Source of the DNA: Aeromicrobium sp. Leaf245
GTDB taxonomy: Bacteria; Actinomycetota; Actinomycetes; Propionibacteriales; Nocardioidaceae
Reading direction: 5' to 3'
NCBI RefSeq assembly: GCF_942548115.1
Contig: NZ_OW824151.1
Coordinates: 2,914,001 to 2,978,000, forward strand
DNA: 64,000 bases
The position numbers and the translations under genes are program-made. The notes under the pieces were generated by a model. That model did not search any database and was not told the origin of the DNA. It saw only the letters and a list, made by a program, of their open reading frames with translations. Shown here in pieces: positions 42,756 through 51,935 of this stretch; position 1 is the stretch's first letter; each line of letters begins with the position of its first letter.

Positions 42756-43121
42756 GAGCTGCCGGGAATCGAACCCGGGTCCTTTGGCGCTGAGTCAGGT
42801 CTTCTCCGGGTGCAGTGCGTCATGTCGCTTTTCTCAGCCCTGGTGCTCGGACGAACACGTCACCAACAGGCTCAGTCACGAAAAAGTCCCGATCGCGTCA
42901 CGTGACGCTACGCGATCAGCAAGTCCCCTAGATGAGACAGACGATCCGGGACGGGGACGCTCCCGGGTCTGCCCTTCACCAGTCGCTGTCAGGCAGCGAG
43001 GGCGAAGTCAGTGCGCTTGGAATCGGCACTTGTGGTTTGCGACGAACGTTAAAGAGATGACGTCGCGTTCTCTACCCGCTTCTCCTGAGTCGAACGACCA
43101 AAGTCGAAACCGATCAGCCCC
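42754..43121 (-). ncRNA. ssrA: Transfer-messenger RNA
   Basis: A 368-nt tmRNA. The 5' GGGGCTG (43121-43115) pairs with the 3' CAGCTCC (42761-42755) with one G-U pair; discriminator A is at 42754, and CC but not CCA is encoded. The T-arm GGTTCGATTCC is intact. The tag frame resumes at GCC (43025-43027), encodes ADSKRTDFALAA and stops at TGA (42989-42991), a mycobacterial-style tag ending in ALAA. It rescues stalled ribosomes with SmpB, encoded 3.7 kb away on the same strand. Confidence 0.95.
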
Positions 43122-43222
43122 TCTTGAGTTGTCAACCGACACCCACCTTCACAGGCACGGTGTCTCCATCACTGTACAACCGCGCGACGACACCGCGCAT
43201 TCCTCGCGCCACCGGACCCCAC

Positions 43223-43276
43223 CATCGGTGGATGCGCAACGTCAGCAGGACTCCTGCGGTTGCGCATCCACCGATG
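43223..43276 (-). terminator. 54-bp perfect hairpin after the endonuclease gene
   Basis: An 18-bp perfect stem (43223-43240 with 43259-43276) encloses a second 5-bp stem GCAGG/CCTGC around ACT. It lies 34 nt past the endonuclease stop and before ssrA. Likely a strong terminator, lacking a U-run. Confidence 0.65.
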
Positions 43277-43309
43277 CGGGCGGTGGCGGGCCCTACGGCC
43301 GGATCGGCT

Positions 43310-44122
43310 CTAGCCGAAGACGGACTGCGCCCACTCCGGGTGGTCGATGAACGGGTTGCGGTTGCCCTGGTAGCGGGTGTCGATGAGGTCGTTGCGGCGC
43401 TGCTCCGCCGCCGACGGCGGGTCCTGCGCGTGCCACTGCAGCAGCACCGAGATCCGGCCGAGGTAGGGCGTCGTGCCGTTGACCTGGTTGTTGGCCTCCA
43501 GGTCGGCGAAGCCGTCGCCGCCCTCGTAGCGCACCGCCATGTACATGACCATGCGCGCCACGTCGCCCTTCACCGCGGCCGGCGGCTCGAACGAGTCACC
43601 GTCGGTCAGGCACGACGAGCAGCCGCTCACCGACGACCCGCCCGCGTCGAAGTCCTTGTTGCCGCGGGTGCCGTTCACCTGCACGTCCTCAGGACGCAGG
43701 TGGTGCAGGTCGGTGCCGGGGCCGGTCGACGTCCCGAAGTCCCCGTGCGACTGCGGCCAGACGTGCTCGCGGTTCCAGTCGCCGACGTTGCCGCCGTTCG
43801 CCGACTTCGAGCGCGAGACCTGCGAGTAGAAGAGCTTCACGTTGTTGCTGTTGGCGGGGTCCTGGTCGGTGACCTTCAGGGCCTCCCAGACGGCCGAGTA
43901 CGAGATCCGCGTCTGCACCGAGATGATGTCGTGCAGCTCGTCCTTCAGCGCCGCGCCGCTGAGGCCCTGAGCGCTGTCGTAGTAGCCGGGCTCCGGTGCG
44001 GCGTCGGCTGCCCGCGGCAGCACGGCCAGGACGAGCGTGATGATGATGGCCAGGCCGGCGTGTCGGGGCGTGCGCCGGCTCGTGGCCGCGCACCCCCGCC
44101 CGGCTCCCCCGAGTCGAGTCAT
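43310..44122 (-). CDS. Secreted endonuclease I family nuclease
   Basis: A 270-residue exported nuclease. Signal peptide with cleavage after about residue 40 (AADA|APEPGYY). The EndA/NucM catalytic region is NREHVWPQSHGDF with His, and the metal ligands lie in TDLHHLRPEDVQVNGTRGN. A Cys pair in SGCSSCL may form a disulfide. It degrades extracellular DNA or RNA. ATG 44122 begins the signal; the longer frame adds 19 unsupported residues. Confidence 0.88.
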   Translation of the reverse strand: MTRLGGAGRGCAATSRRTPRHAGLAIIITLVLAVLPRAADAAPEPGYYDSAQGLSGAALKDELHDIISVQTRISYSAVWEALKVTDQDPANSNNVKLFYSQVSRSKSANGGNVGDWNREHVWPQSHGDFGTSTGPGTDLHHLRPEDVQVNGTRGNKDFDAGGSSVSGCSSCLTDGDSFEPPAAVKGDVARMVMYMAVRYEGGDGFADLEANNQVNGTTPYLGRISVLLQWHAQDPPSAAEQRRNDLIDTRYQGNRNPFIDHPEWAQSVFG

Positions 44123-44203
44123 GGGCACCACCCCACACCATCGGGTCGTCCGTGACCAGACCTGCGACCGGACGTTCACCCGATCGTCACGCTCGGCGGG
44201 CGG

Positions 44204-45580
44204 CTACGCGGAGGTCGGGGCGCGGTCCGGGTCGGCCGAGCGTCCGTGCACCAGGGCAGCGGCGCAGCCTGCAGCCACCACGAGCAGCCCGACGCAGATC
44301 CAGGTGCCGACGCGGAAGCCCGGCCCGAAGACGTCGGGCGAGGCGAAGTCCGGCCCCGCGATGCCCGCGAGCGGCGGGATCGCGGCCACCGCGAGGAGGC
44401 CTGCCGTCCGCGAGACCGCGTTGTTGATGCCCGAGGCGATGCCGGCCTGGTCGTCCGGTGCGGCAGCGAGCACCGCCGTGGTGAGCGGCGCCACCAGCAG
44501 GGTGAGGCCGAGCCCCATGAGCACCGCTCCGGGGAGCACGTCGAGCCAGAAGCTCGCATCGGCACCGATGCGCAGGTACAGCAGCAGGCCCGCCGCCGAC
44601 AGCAGCGGCCCCACGGTCATCGGGACACGGGGTCCGATGCGCTGGCCCAGGGCACCCGCCCGCGAGGAGAACAGCAGCATGAGCACGGTCAGGGGCAGCG
44701 TCGCCAGGCCGGCCTCGAGCGGGGAGTACCCGGCCACGTACTGCAGCTGCAGCACCAGCAGGAACATGGACCCGCTGAGCGCGCCGTAGATGGCGAAGGT
44801 GCAGATGTTCGCCGCCGTGAACACGCGGTCGGCGAACAACGACAGCGGCACGAGCGCGTGCGGAGCGCGCCACTGGTGCACCACGAAGGCGACCAGCAGG
44901 GCCAGGCCCGCGAGGCTCGGCGCCCACTCCTGCTGGACCAGTCCGTAGGTCAGGAAGGCCAGGGTGCCGACCGTCAGCAGCGAGCCCTCGACGTCGAGCC
45001 GCTCCTGCGCACCCGTCGACTCCGGGACGTGCCGCCACGTGACCCAGACGACCACAGCGGCCAGGGGCAGGTTGATCCAGAAGACCGATCGCCAACCCAC
45101 GGCGTCGACGAGCGTGCCGCCGACGAGCGGGCCGAGCGCCGTCGTGACGCCGGCCAGGCCCGACCAGAGGCCGATGGCGCGGCCCCGGTCGTCGGGGTGG
45201 ATCGAGGCCGAGATGATCGCGAGGCTCCCCGGCGTCAGCAGGGCCCCGCCGACCCCCTGCAGCCCCCGAGCCGCCACGAGCACCTCGATCGTCGGCGCGA
45301 GCGCGCAGGCCAAGGACGCCACGGCGAACCACACGACGCCGACGAGGAAGACCCGACGTCGGCCCCACCGGTCGCCGAGCGAGCCACCGACGAGGATGAG
45401 GGCGGCCAGGGTGAGCGTGTAGGCGTTGACCGTCCACTGCAGACCCGCCACGCCCGCGTCGAGGTCCCCGTCGATCGCGGGCAGGGCCAGGTTGACGATG
45501 GAGCCGTCGAGGAACGCCATCCCCGTGCCGAGGACCATCGCAGCGACGAGCCACCGTCCCGCGGCGGAGTCGAGCCTCAC
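44204..45580 (-). CDS. MFS transporter, DHA2 (EmrB/QacA) type
   Basis: A 458-residue proton antiporter. It has about 12-14 membrane helices. The antiporter motif D1 LDGSIVNLALPAI is at the start, motif A GGSLGDRWGRRRVF after helix 2, and motif C-like GLAGVTTALGPLVGG in helix 5. It is probably a drug or metabolite exporter. It overlaps the amidohydrolase gene by 4 bp, so both are co-translated. Confidence 0.9.
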   Translation of the reverse strand: MRLDSAAGRWLVAAMVLGTGMAFLDGSIVNLALPAIDGDLDAGVAGLQWTVNAYTLTLAALILVGGSLGDRWGRRRVFLVGVVWFAVASLACALAPTIEVLVAARGLQGVGGALLTPGSLAIISASIHPDDRGRAIGLWSGLAGVTTALGPLVGGTLVDAVGWRSVFWINLPLAAVVVWVTWRHVPESTGAQERLDVEGSLLTVGTLAFLTYGLVQQEWAPSLAGLALLVAFVVHQWRAPHALVPLSLFADRVFTAANICTFAIYGALSGSMFLLVLQLQYVAGYSPLEAGLATLPLTVLMLLFSSRAGALGQRIGPRVPMTVGPLLSAAGLLLYLRIGADASFWLDVLPGAVLMGLGLTLLVAPLTTAVLAAAPDDQAGIASGINNAVSRTAGLLAVAAIPPLAGIAGPDFASPDVFGPGFRVGTWICVGLLVVAAGCAAALVHGRSADPDRAPTSA

Positions 45581-46452
45581 GAGGTGTACCCGAACAGCTC
45601 GGCGCCGTTGCGCCAGAGCACCCGCCGCAACCAGTCCTCGCCGAGGTCGAGCCGCTGGAGCACCTCGACCTGGTGGGCGTAGGGGTACGGGATGTTCGGG
45701 AAGTCGGTGCCCAGCAGGATCCGGTCACCCAGGTCCGCGAGCCTGGGCGCGACGTCGACCGGTGGCGGGCCGTCCCAGAAGTCCACGAGCGCCATCGTCA
45801 CGTCGAGGCGGACGTCGGGGTGGGCGTCGGCGAGGTCTAGGAACGCCGCGTACTCGGGCATGCCGAGGTGCGCCACGATGATCCGCAGGCCCGGGAAGCG
45901 GTCCAGCACCCGGGCCAGTCCGTCGGGCCCGGTGTGGGTGCCCGGGGCGGGCCCGGAACCGGCGTGCAGCACCACGGGGGTGCCGCTCTCGGCGAGCGTG
46001 CCCCACACGGGGTCGAGGAGCGGGTCGTCGGCGGCGAAGTCGCCGACCTGCAGGTGGGCCTTGAAGACCTCGACCCCACCCTCGACGAGCCCCGGCACGT
46101 AGGACGCCGCCTCGACCTCGGGGTAGAAGGTGGCCGAGCGCAACGCCTCGGGCACACGGTCGGCGAAGCCCAGCGTCCACTCGTTCATGAAGGTCGCGAC
46201 ACCGGGCCGGTGCGCGTACGACAGGGCGGAGAAGTGCTTGACGCCCATCGCACGCAGCTGCTCGACGCGTTCCTCGTCGCTCCCCCGGTACGCGATCGGC
46301 CACGCACGACCGAGCAGGGGGCCCGCGGCGTCGAAGTAGGCCCACACCTTGGCGAGCACCTTCGGGTGCATGAAGTGCACGTGCACGTCGAACAGGCCCG
46401 GCAGCCCGAGGTCGTCGGCCAACCCCGGGAGGTCGGCGTCGGACAGCGTCAC
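45577..46452 (-). CDS. Amidohydrolase-family protein (TIM-barrel)
   Basis: A 291-residue metal-dependent hydrolase of the amidohydrolase 2 family. Motifs: FDVHVHFMHP (HxH), LHAGSGPAPG with His, IVAHLGMPEY with His, and LGTDFPN with the catalytic Asp. Substrates of this family include aromatic acids (decarboxylation) and amides; not resolved here. GTG 46452 shares its G with the smpB TAG stop (TAGTG). Operon smpB - amidohydrolase - MFS. Confidence 0.88.
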   Translation of the reverse strand: MTLSDADLPGLADDLGLPGLFDVHVHFMHPKVLAKVWAYFDAAGPLLGRAWPIAYRGSDEERVEQLRAMGVKHFSALSYAHRPGVATFMNEWTLGFADRVPEALRSATFYPEVEAASYVPGLVEGGVEVFKAHLQVGDFAADDPLLDPVWGTLAESGTPVVLHAGSGPAPGTHTGPDGLARVLDRFPGLRIIVAHLGMPEYAAFLDLADAHPDVRLDVTMALVDFWDGPPPVDVAPRLADLGDRILLGTDFPNIPYPYAHQVEVLQRLDLGEDWLRRVLWRNGAELFGYTS

Positions 46453-46928
46453 TACCGGATGCCCTTGATCTTGCGTCCGATCTCGCGCTGGGCGTCGGCC
46501 TTCGCCTGCCGCTCGGCGATCGCGTGCCGCTTGTCGTACTGCTTCTTGCCTCGGGCCAGCGCGATCTCGACCTTCGCGCGACCGTCGAGGAAGTACAGGG
46601 CGAGCGGCACGATCGTCAGGCCCTTGGCCTGGATGCGCTGCTCGATCTTGTCGATCTCCTGGCGGTTGAGCAGCATCTTGCGGCGACGCCGGGTCTCGTG
46701 GTTGGTCCACGTGCCCTGGCTGTACTCCGGGATGTGGACCTGGATCAGCCAGGCCTCGCCGTTCGCGATCTCGCCGAAGCCGTCGACCAGGGACGCGCGA
46801 CCGGCACGCAACGACTTCACCTCGGTCCCCGTGAGGACCAGTCCGGCCTCGTAGGTGTCCTCGATGTGGTAGTCGTGGCGCGCCTTCTTGTTCTGCGCGA
46901 TGAGCTTGCGCCCGGTCTCCTTGGCCAC
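46452..46928 (-). CDS. smpB: SsrA-binding protein
   Basis: A 158-residue partner of tmRNA. Conserved blocks: [58 protein letters not shown], and the basic C-terminal tail [29 protein letters not shown] that fits the mRNA channel. GTG 46928 has TAGGAT 6 nt upstream. ssrA lies 3.7 kb downstream, same strand. Confidence 0.97.
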   Translation of the reverse strand: MAKETGRKLIAQNKKARHDYHIEDTYEAGLVLTGTEVKSLRAGRASLVDGFGEIANGEAWLIQVHIPEYSQGTWTNHETRRRRKMLLNRQEIDKIEQRIQAKGLTIVPLALYFLDGRAKVEIALARGKKQYDKRHAIAERQAKADAQREIGRKIKGIR

Positions 46929-46963
46929 CGACCCATCCTAGGGGGTCGGACCCGACGTCCTCG

Positions 46964-48316
46964 TCAGAGCCAGCTCATCGGGTTGGTCGTGCCGCCGTTC
47001 GCCAGCACCATGAAGTGCAGGTGGCACCCCGTGGAGTAGCCGGTGCTGCCGACGTAGCCGATGACCTCGCCACGCGAGACCTTCGCACCGCTGCCGCGGG
47101 CGAACCGCGACAGGTGGTTGTAGGTCGTCACGATGCTCTTGCCGCGCTTGACGCCGTTGGCGAGGATCACGCGGTTGCCGTACCCGGCGTTGTAGTACTG
47201 CTGGATGATCGTGCCGCTGGCGGCCGCACGAATCGGCGTGCCACAGCCGACGCCGAAGTCCGTGCCGTCGTGCAGCTTGTACACGCCCGTGACGGGGTGC
47301 ACGCGCATGCCGTAGGGCGAGGTGACCGGCCCGCTCACGGGGTAGGAGAGCGCACCACCCTTGTCGCCTCCGGAGACGCCTCCACTGGTGCCGCCGCCCT
47401 TGCCGCCCTTGTTGGCCTTCTCGAGCTCGCGCCGGGCGAGCTCCTCCAGCTGGGACTGCAGACGGTTGCGCTCGGCCTCGTACGCGGCCAGGAGCTTGGC
47501 GTCCTCGGCCCGTGCGGCCTTCGCGGCGGTGCTGGCACTCGCGCGGGCGTCGACAAGCTCGCCGACCTCGGCGGCCTGCGCCTCGGCGGCCGCCTCGAGC
47601 TCGGTCATCTTCTGCAGGTTGGCGGCGGCGGCCTTGCGGGCCACGGCCACCTGGTCGCGCAGCTCCTCGACCTTGTCGCGGTTGAGTCGCAGCATCACCT
47701 TGGCGGCCGCGAGCTTCTGCATGCGCGAGACCTGCGCGTCGCCCACGGAGGCGTTGAGGCTCATCCGGTCGGTGAACGTGGTGGGGCTCTCGCCGCCCAG
47801 CAGCTCGCCGAAGGCGCGCATGCCGCGGTCGCCGTCCTGCACGGTCTCCACGGTGAAGGCGGCGACGGACTCCTCGGACTTCTTGAGCCGCTTCTCGCCC
47901 TTCTTCAGGGCGGCGACGGCCTTGTCGAGCGCCGCCTCGCTGCGGTCGAGCTCGGCCTGCATCCGCGTGTCCTCGGCCTGGGAGACCGCCAGCTGACCGC
48001 GGGTCTCACCGAGCGTGGCGCGTGCCGAGGTCAGCTTCGACTGCGCCGCCTCGAGAGCGGCGGCGGCCTTGTTGTAGGCCGCGCTGGAGGAGTCGAGGGC
48101 CTTCTGGGCGCCGTCGATCTTGCCGCTGACGCCCTTCTTCTGCCGCTCGAGGTCGTCCTTCTTGTCGGCCAGGACGGGGTTCGTGAAGCCGACGACGATC
48201 AGGCTCGCCGCGAGGGCCGCGACCACGGCCCTGACCACATGACGCCCGAGCAGGTGGCGGCGGGGGGCATGACGACGGGCCGCGGGTCGAGGATCGCGGG
48301 ACGTGGGCACAGACAT
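46964..48316 (-). CDS. M23-family peptidoglycan hydrolase with coiled coil
   Basis: A 450-residue exported protein. Signal to about residue 50, a long coiled coil (about 51-305, Lys/Glu/Ala-rich), a Gly-rich linker, then LytM domain (about 335-450). Zinc residues are in GVYKLHDGTDFGVGCG (His, Asp) and CHLHFMV. Position directly downstream of ftsEX identifies it as the FtsEX-controlled cell-separation endopeptidase (EnvC/RipC/PcsB role). It has its own promoter within the 3' end of ftsX. Confidence 0.92.
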   Translation of the reverse strand: MSVPTSRDPRPAARRHAPRRHLLGRHVVRAVVAALAASLIVVGFTNPVLADKKDDLERQKKGVSGKIDGAQKALDSSSAAYNKAAAALEAAQSKLTSARATLGETRGQLAVSQAEDTRMQAELDRSEAALDKAVAALKKGEKRLKKSEESVAAFTVETVQDGDRGMRAFGELLGGESPTTFTDRMSLNASVGDAQVSRMQKLAAAKVMLRLNRDKVEELRDQVAVARKAAAANLQKMTELEAAAEAQAAEVGELVDARASASTAAKAARAEDAKLLAAYEAERNRLQSQLEELARRELEKANKGGKGGGTSGGVSGGDKGGALSYPVSGPVTSPYGMRVHPVTGVYKLHDGTDFGVGCGTPIRAAASGTIIQQYYNAGYGNRVILANGVKRGKSIVTTYNHLSRFARGSGAKVSRGEVIGYVGSTGYSTGCHLHFMVLANGGTTNPMSWL

Positions 48317-48403
48317 GGGACCTCGACGTTGGGGAAGGAATCGTGCGAGGCAGGCCGCCGGCCATCTCTCGATGAGGCGGATGGTGCGGGTGTTACTGGT
48401 GTG

Positions 48404-48431
48404 ACTCTAAGCCATGGTGCTCAGACGTCAA
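48404..48431 (-). promoter_or_regulatory. Promoter of the M23 hydrolase gene within the ftsX 3' end
   Basis: On the gene strand, TTGACG (48431-48426) and TAGAGT (48409-48404) are 16 nt apart, a good sigA-type promoter, giving a leader of about 80 nt. The -35 lies inside the last codons of ftsX. GTCAC-ACCA-GTAAC follows immediately (48405-48392), resembling an MtrA box but with spacing one base short. Confidence 0.55.
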
Positions 48432-49335
48432 GGTACTTCCGCGTCATCACGAGGGTCGGGACCAGCGCGAGCAGCAGGGCCAGGACCGTCGTGTAGCCCA
48501 TGACGGCGGCGGCCTCCTGCCATCGGATCCAGGTCGTCAGCTCGCCCAGCGTGGTGCGCAGGTAGCCGTAGACGACGAACCACATGAAGGCCGCCAGCCC
48601 GGCGGCCGCCAGGGCCGCCGACAGCACCGCGGCCAGCATCGACTCCAGCACGAACGGCAGCTGGATGTGCCAGCTGGACGCTCCGACCAGGCGCATGATG
48701 CCGATCTCGCGGCGTCGCGCGTAGGCGGTCATGCGGATGGTGTTGGAGACCTGGAGGATGGCCGCGACGATGAGCAGGAGCGACGTGGCGAGGGCGGCCC
48801 AGCGCATCTTGTCGAGGATCTCGAACAGCGGCCCGAGCAGCTTCTTGAGCGACTGCACGTTGCCGACGCCGTCCATGCCCGAGACCTGGCTGACGAGGCC
48901 GTCGAACTCCTGCGGGTCGTTGAGCGTGACGAAGTAGGACTCCGGGAAGTCGGCCGGCTCGACCGTCTCGAGCTGGGCCTTGCCGCTGTCGGTCTGGCCG
49001 AGCAGCTCACGTGCCTTGTCGTAGTTCTCCTGCGGGGAGCGCACGTCGTAGGACTTGACCTCGGGGTTCGTGGAGAGCGCCTCCTGGACCGCCGCGGTCT
49101 GCTCGTCGGTGGCCGCCCCGCCCACGCACGTCGGCGCGGTGGAGTTGTCGGTGCACAGGTTGACCTGCACCTGCAGCTTGTCGCCGTAGAACTGCTCGGT
49201 GCGGTCGGCCTGGCTCTGCAGCAGCAGGCCGAGGGCGGCCAGCAGCAGCGAGACGGTCATGGTGACGATCAAGGAGATCGTCATGGACGTGTTGCGGGAC
49301 AGGCTCGCGCGGAGCTCGCTCATGATGGTGCGCAC
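48421..49335 (-). CDS. ftsX: Cell division protein, permease-like subunit
   Basis: A 304-residue membrane subunit. Four membrane helices are visible (about 20-42, 180-205, 228-252, 274-297), with a large extracytoplasmic loop after the first helix (about 45-178). The loop contains a Cys pair (NLCTDNSTAPTCVG) and is the segment that engages the M23 hydrolase in homologues. It follows ftsE by 10 nt. Confidence 0.95.
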   Translation of the reverse strand: MRTIMSELRASLSRNTSMTISLIVTMTVSLLLAALGLLLQSQADRTEQFYGDKLQVQVNLCTDNSTAPTCVGGAATDEQTAAVQEALSTNPEVKSYDVRSPQENYDKARELLGQTDSGKAQLETVEPADFPESYFVTLNDPQEFDGLVSQVSGMDGVGNVQSLKKLLGPLFEILDKMRWAALATSLLLIVAAILQVSNTIRMTAYARRREIGIMRLVGASSWHIQLPFVLESMLAAVLSAALAAAGLAAFMWFVVYGYLRTTLGELTTWIRWQEAAAVMGYTTVLALLLALVPTLVMTRKYLDV

Positions 49336-49345
49336 GGTGATCGCC

Positions 49346-50035
49346 TCAGGACTGGTAGCCGTAGATGCCGCGGGCCTCGTCGCGCACGACGCGCCCCTCG
49401 TCGAGCTCGATGACGCGCTTGCGCATCTGGTCGACGATCGAGGAGTCGTGGGTGGCCATGACGACAGTGGTGTCGGTGCGGTTGATGCGGTCGAGCAGCT
49501 TCATGATGCCGACGCTGGTGGTGGGGTCGAGGTTGCCGGTGGGCTCGTCGGCGATGAGGATCATCGGTCGGTTCACGAACGCCCGGGCGATGGCCACGCG
49601 CTGCTGCTCACCACCGGAGAGCTCGTCAGGCATGCGGTGCCCCTTGCCCTCCAGGCCGACCATCTCGAGGGTCTCGGGCACGAGCGTGTCGATCTCGGAG
49701 CGGTGCTTGCCGATGACCTGCAGCGCGAAGGCCACGTTCTCGTGGACCGTCTTGTTCGGCAGGAGGCGGAAGTCCTGGAACACGGTGCCGACCTGGCGGC
49801 GCAGCTTGGGCACCTTCCAGCTGGAGAGCTTGTTGATCTCCTTGCCCGCCACGTGCACCCGGCCGGTGGTGGGCCGGGCCTCGCGGAGGACGAGCCGCAG
49901 GAAGGTGGACTTGCCCGACCCCGAGGACCCGACGAGGAAGACGAACTCCCCCTTCTCGATCTCCAGGTCGACGGCGTCCAGGGCAGGACGCTTCTGGCCC
50001 GGGTAGGTCTTGGTGACCTTGTCGAAGCGAATCAC
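49346..50035 (-). CDS. ftsE: Cell division ATP-binding protein
   Basis: A 229-residue ABC ATPase driving FtsX. Walker A GSSGSGKS (about 36-43), Q-loop [13 protein letters not shown], signature LSGGEQQR, Walker [16 protein letters not shown]-loop MATHD. GTG 50035 has TAGACT 6 nt upstream. First gene of the ftsE-ftsX-M23 unit. Confidence 0.97.
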   Translation of the reverse strand: MIRFDKVTKTYPGQKRPALDAVDLEIEKGEFVFLVGSSGSGKSTFLRLVLREARPTTGRVHVAGKEINKLSSWKVPKLRRQVGTVFQDFRLLPNKTVHENVAFALQVIGKHRSEIDTLVPETLEMVGLEGKGHRMPDELSGGEQQRVAIARAFVNRPMILIADEPTGNLDPTTSVGIMKLLDRINRTDTTVVMATHDSSIVDQMRKRVIELDEGRVVRDEARGIYGYQS

Positions 50036-50102
50036 CCGTCGAGTCTAGGCAGGTCGCTCCACGTCACCGTGCAGACTCGCCCGCCGTGGGTACGGTGACC
50101 AG

Positions 50103-50627
50103 ATGCTGCCTCGTCTGCCCGATCCTCGCCGCCTGCCCGAGCTCGTCGACGCGGCGACGTCGGCGCTGCCACGCGCGCTCGGCCTGCTCGACGCGGCCGA
50201 GGACCTGGTGCGGCGGGCGCATCGCCTGGTCGACGACATCGACGCCACCCGGGTCGCGGCGGACGCCGTGGTGGTGCGGACCGCCGGCACGGTGGCCAGC
50301 GTGCAGCCGACGCTGGACCGCGCCCAGGCCATGGTCGAGACGTTCGGGCCGGTGCTCGACGACCTCGCGCCGATCGCGAAGAACCTGATGCCCACGCTGC
50401 AGCGGATCTCCGAGACGACGTCGCCCGAGGAGATCGAGGCGCTGGTCGGGCTCATCGACCACCTGCCGATGCTCGTCGACAAGCTCGAGGCCGACATCGT
50501 GCCGATCCTCGAGGACATGCGGAACGTGGGACCCGACATCCACGCCCTGCTGGACACCGCCACCGACCTGGCGGCGATGCTCGAGAAGGTGCCGGGGCTC
50601 AACCGTCGTCGCCGCGACGACGACTAG
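50103..50627 (+). CDS. Unrecognised 174-residue helical protein
   Basis: An all-helical, acidic protein without signal or membrane segments. Heptad-like leucine and alanine patterns (for example LDRAQAMVETFGPVLDDLAPIAKNLMPTL) suggest a helical bundle or coiled coil, with a basic/acidic tail RRRRDDD. Similar genes are seen beside ftsE in related actinobacteria to my recollection; function unknown. ATG 50103 has TACGGT 6 nt upstream. Confidence 0.7.
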   Translation: MLPRLPDPRRLPELVDAATSALPRALGLLDAAEDLVRRAHRLVDDIDATRVAADAVVVRTAGTVASVQPTLDRAQAMVETFGPVLDDLAPIAKNLMPTLQRISETTSPEEIEALVGLIDHLPMLVDKLEADIVPILEDMRNVGPDIHALLDTATDLAAMLEKVPGLNRRRRDDD

Positions 50628-50671
50628 GCAGGGCGCGCGGCGAGGACGGCCGAGGGTCCCGACGGGATCGC

Positions 50672-51871
50672 TCAGGCCGTGCGCTGGGACGCGCCCTGCG
50701 CGACGAAGGCGTCGACGGCGGCCGGCGACAGCACCTCGTCGATCACCATGGCGCCGGCACCGATGACGCCCCCGAGGCTGCCGACGGTGGTGGCGACGAT
50801 GCGCAGGTGGTTGGTGGCGAGCGGGAGCGACCGCTCGTAGACGACCTCGCGGACGCCTGCGAGCAGGTACTCCCCCGCCTCCGACAGCTTGCCGCCGATG
50901 ACGATCACCGACGGGTTGAGCAGGTTGACGCAGGTGGCCAGCACCTCGCCGAGGCTGCGGCCGGCGTCGCGCACGGCGTTGAGCGCCACCACGTCGCCGC
51001 GGTTGACCGCGTCGACGATGTCCTGGGACGTCTCGACGGACAGACCCTGCTCCCGCAGGCGTGCCGCCACGGCGGGCCCGGCGGCCACGGCCTCGAGGCA
51101 GCCGGTGTTGCCGCAGCGGCAGTGAGCGTCGGCCGCGTCGGAGACCCGCACGTGCCCGAGGTCACCCGCCGACCCGAGGGCGCCGCGCAGCAGCTGGCCG
51201 TCGGACACGATGCCCGCTCCGATGCCGGTGGCGACCTTGACGAGCAGCAGGTGCTCGCCGCGGTGGCCGCGCACGTGCTCGCCGAGCGCCATCAGGTTCA
51301 CGTCGTTGTCCACGAGGACCGGACCGGAGAACGTGCGACCGAGGTGCCCGGGGACGTCGAAGTCGTGCCAGCCGGGCATGATCGGCGGACTCACCGGTCG
51401 ACCGACGGCGTGCTCGACCGGACCGGGCAGACCGATCCCGACGCCGGCGACGTCGGACACCGGGCGACCGCGGTCGGCGAGCAGCTCGAGCCCGATCGAG
51501 GTGACCCGGTCCAGCACGACGGTGGGGCCGTCCGCGATGTCGCACGGAACCGTCCGCTCGACGAGGACCTCGCCGGCGAGGTCGAGCAGGGCGACGCTCG
51601 CGTGCGAGGCACCGAGGTCGACCGCCAGGACGACGCGCGCCTCGCCGTGGAAGCGGAACCGGGTGGGCGGCCGACCGCCGGTCGAGACGGTCTCGCCGGT
51701 CGGGCGCAGGAGGCCGACGGCCAGCATCGCGTCGACCCGCGCCGTGACGGGAGCCCGCCCCAGCGCCGACCGCTGGCTGAGCTCGGCCCGCGTCCAGGCC
51801 TGCCCGTCTCGCAGGTGCTGGAAGAGATCGCCGACGCCGACCAGCGTGGTCGGCAGCGACGACGACGTCAT
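50672..51871 (-). CDS. ROK-family transcriptional repressor
   Basis: A 399-residue NagC/XylR-type repressor. N-terminal winged HTH (about 12-70; WTRAELSQRSALGRAPVTARVDAML), then the ROK sugar-kinase fold: VLAVDLGASHASVAL, GIGLPGPVE, the zinc motif CRCGNTGCLE, and a DxGxxLG region. It faces the sugar ABC operon and should bind the palindrome in front of it, with the imported sugar (or its phosphate) as inducer. Start ATG 51871; ATG 51877 is possible. Confidence 0.9.
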   Translation of the reverse strand: MTSSSLPTTLVGVGDLFQHLRDGQAWTRAELSQRSALGRAPVTARVDAMLAVGLLRPTGETVSTGGRPPTRFRFHGEARVVLAVDLGASHASVALLDLAGEVLVERTVPCDIADGPTVVLDRVTSIGLELLADRGRPVSDVAGVGIGLPGPVEHAVGRPVSPPIMPGWHDFDVPGHLGRTFSGPVLVDNDVNLMALGEHVRGHRGEHLLLVKVATGIGAGIVSDGQLLRGALGSAGDLGHVRVSDAADAHCRCGNTGCLEAVAAGPAVAARLREQGLSVETSQDIVDAVNRGDVVALNAVRDAGRSLGEVLATCVNLLNPSVIVIGGKLSEAGEYLLAGVREVVYERSLPLATNHLRIVATTVGSLGGVIGAGAMVIDEVLSPAAVDAFVAQGASQRTA

Positions 51872-51935
51872 GACCATGAGTCTCCCACACCCCTTCTGTC
51901 GGCCCTGCTCAGCAGATAAGTCGAACACAATCAGA

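Noticed and set aside
42675-43121. Integrated element at the ssrA 3' end
   Set aside because: No integrase gene and no direct repeat of the ssrA end in the window; the repeated arms are inverted, not direct.
48318-48403. Riboswitch in the leader of the M23 hydrolase
   Set aside because: The leader is about 80 nt, too short for a c-di-AMP (ydaO-type) riboswitch, and no conserved core is visible.
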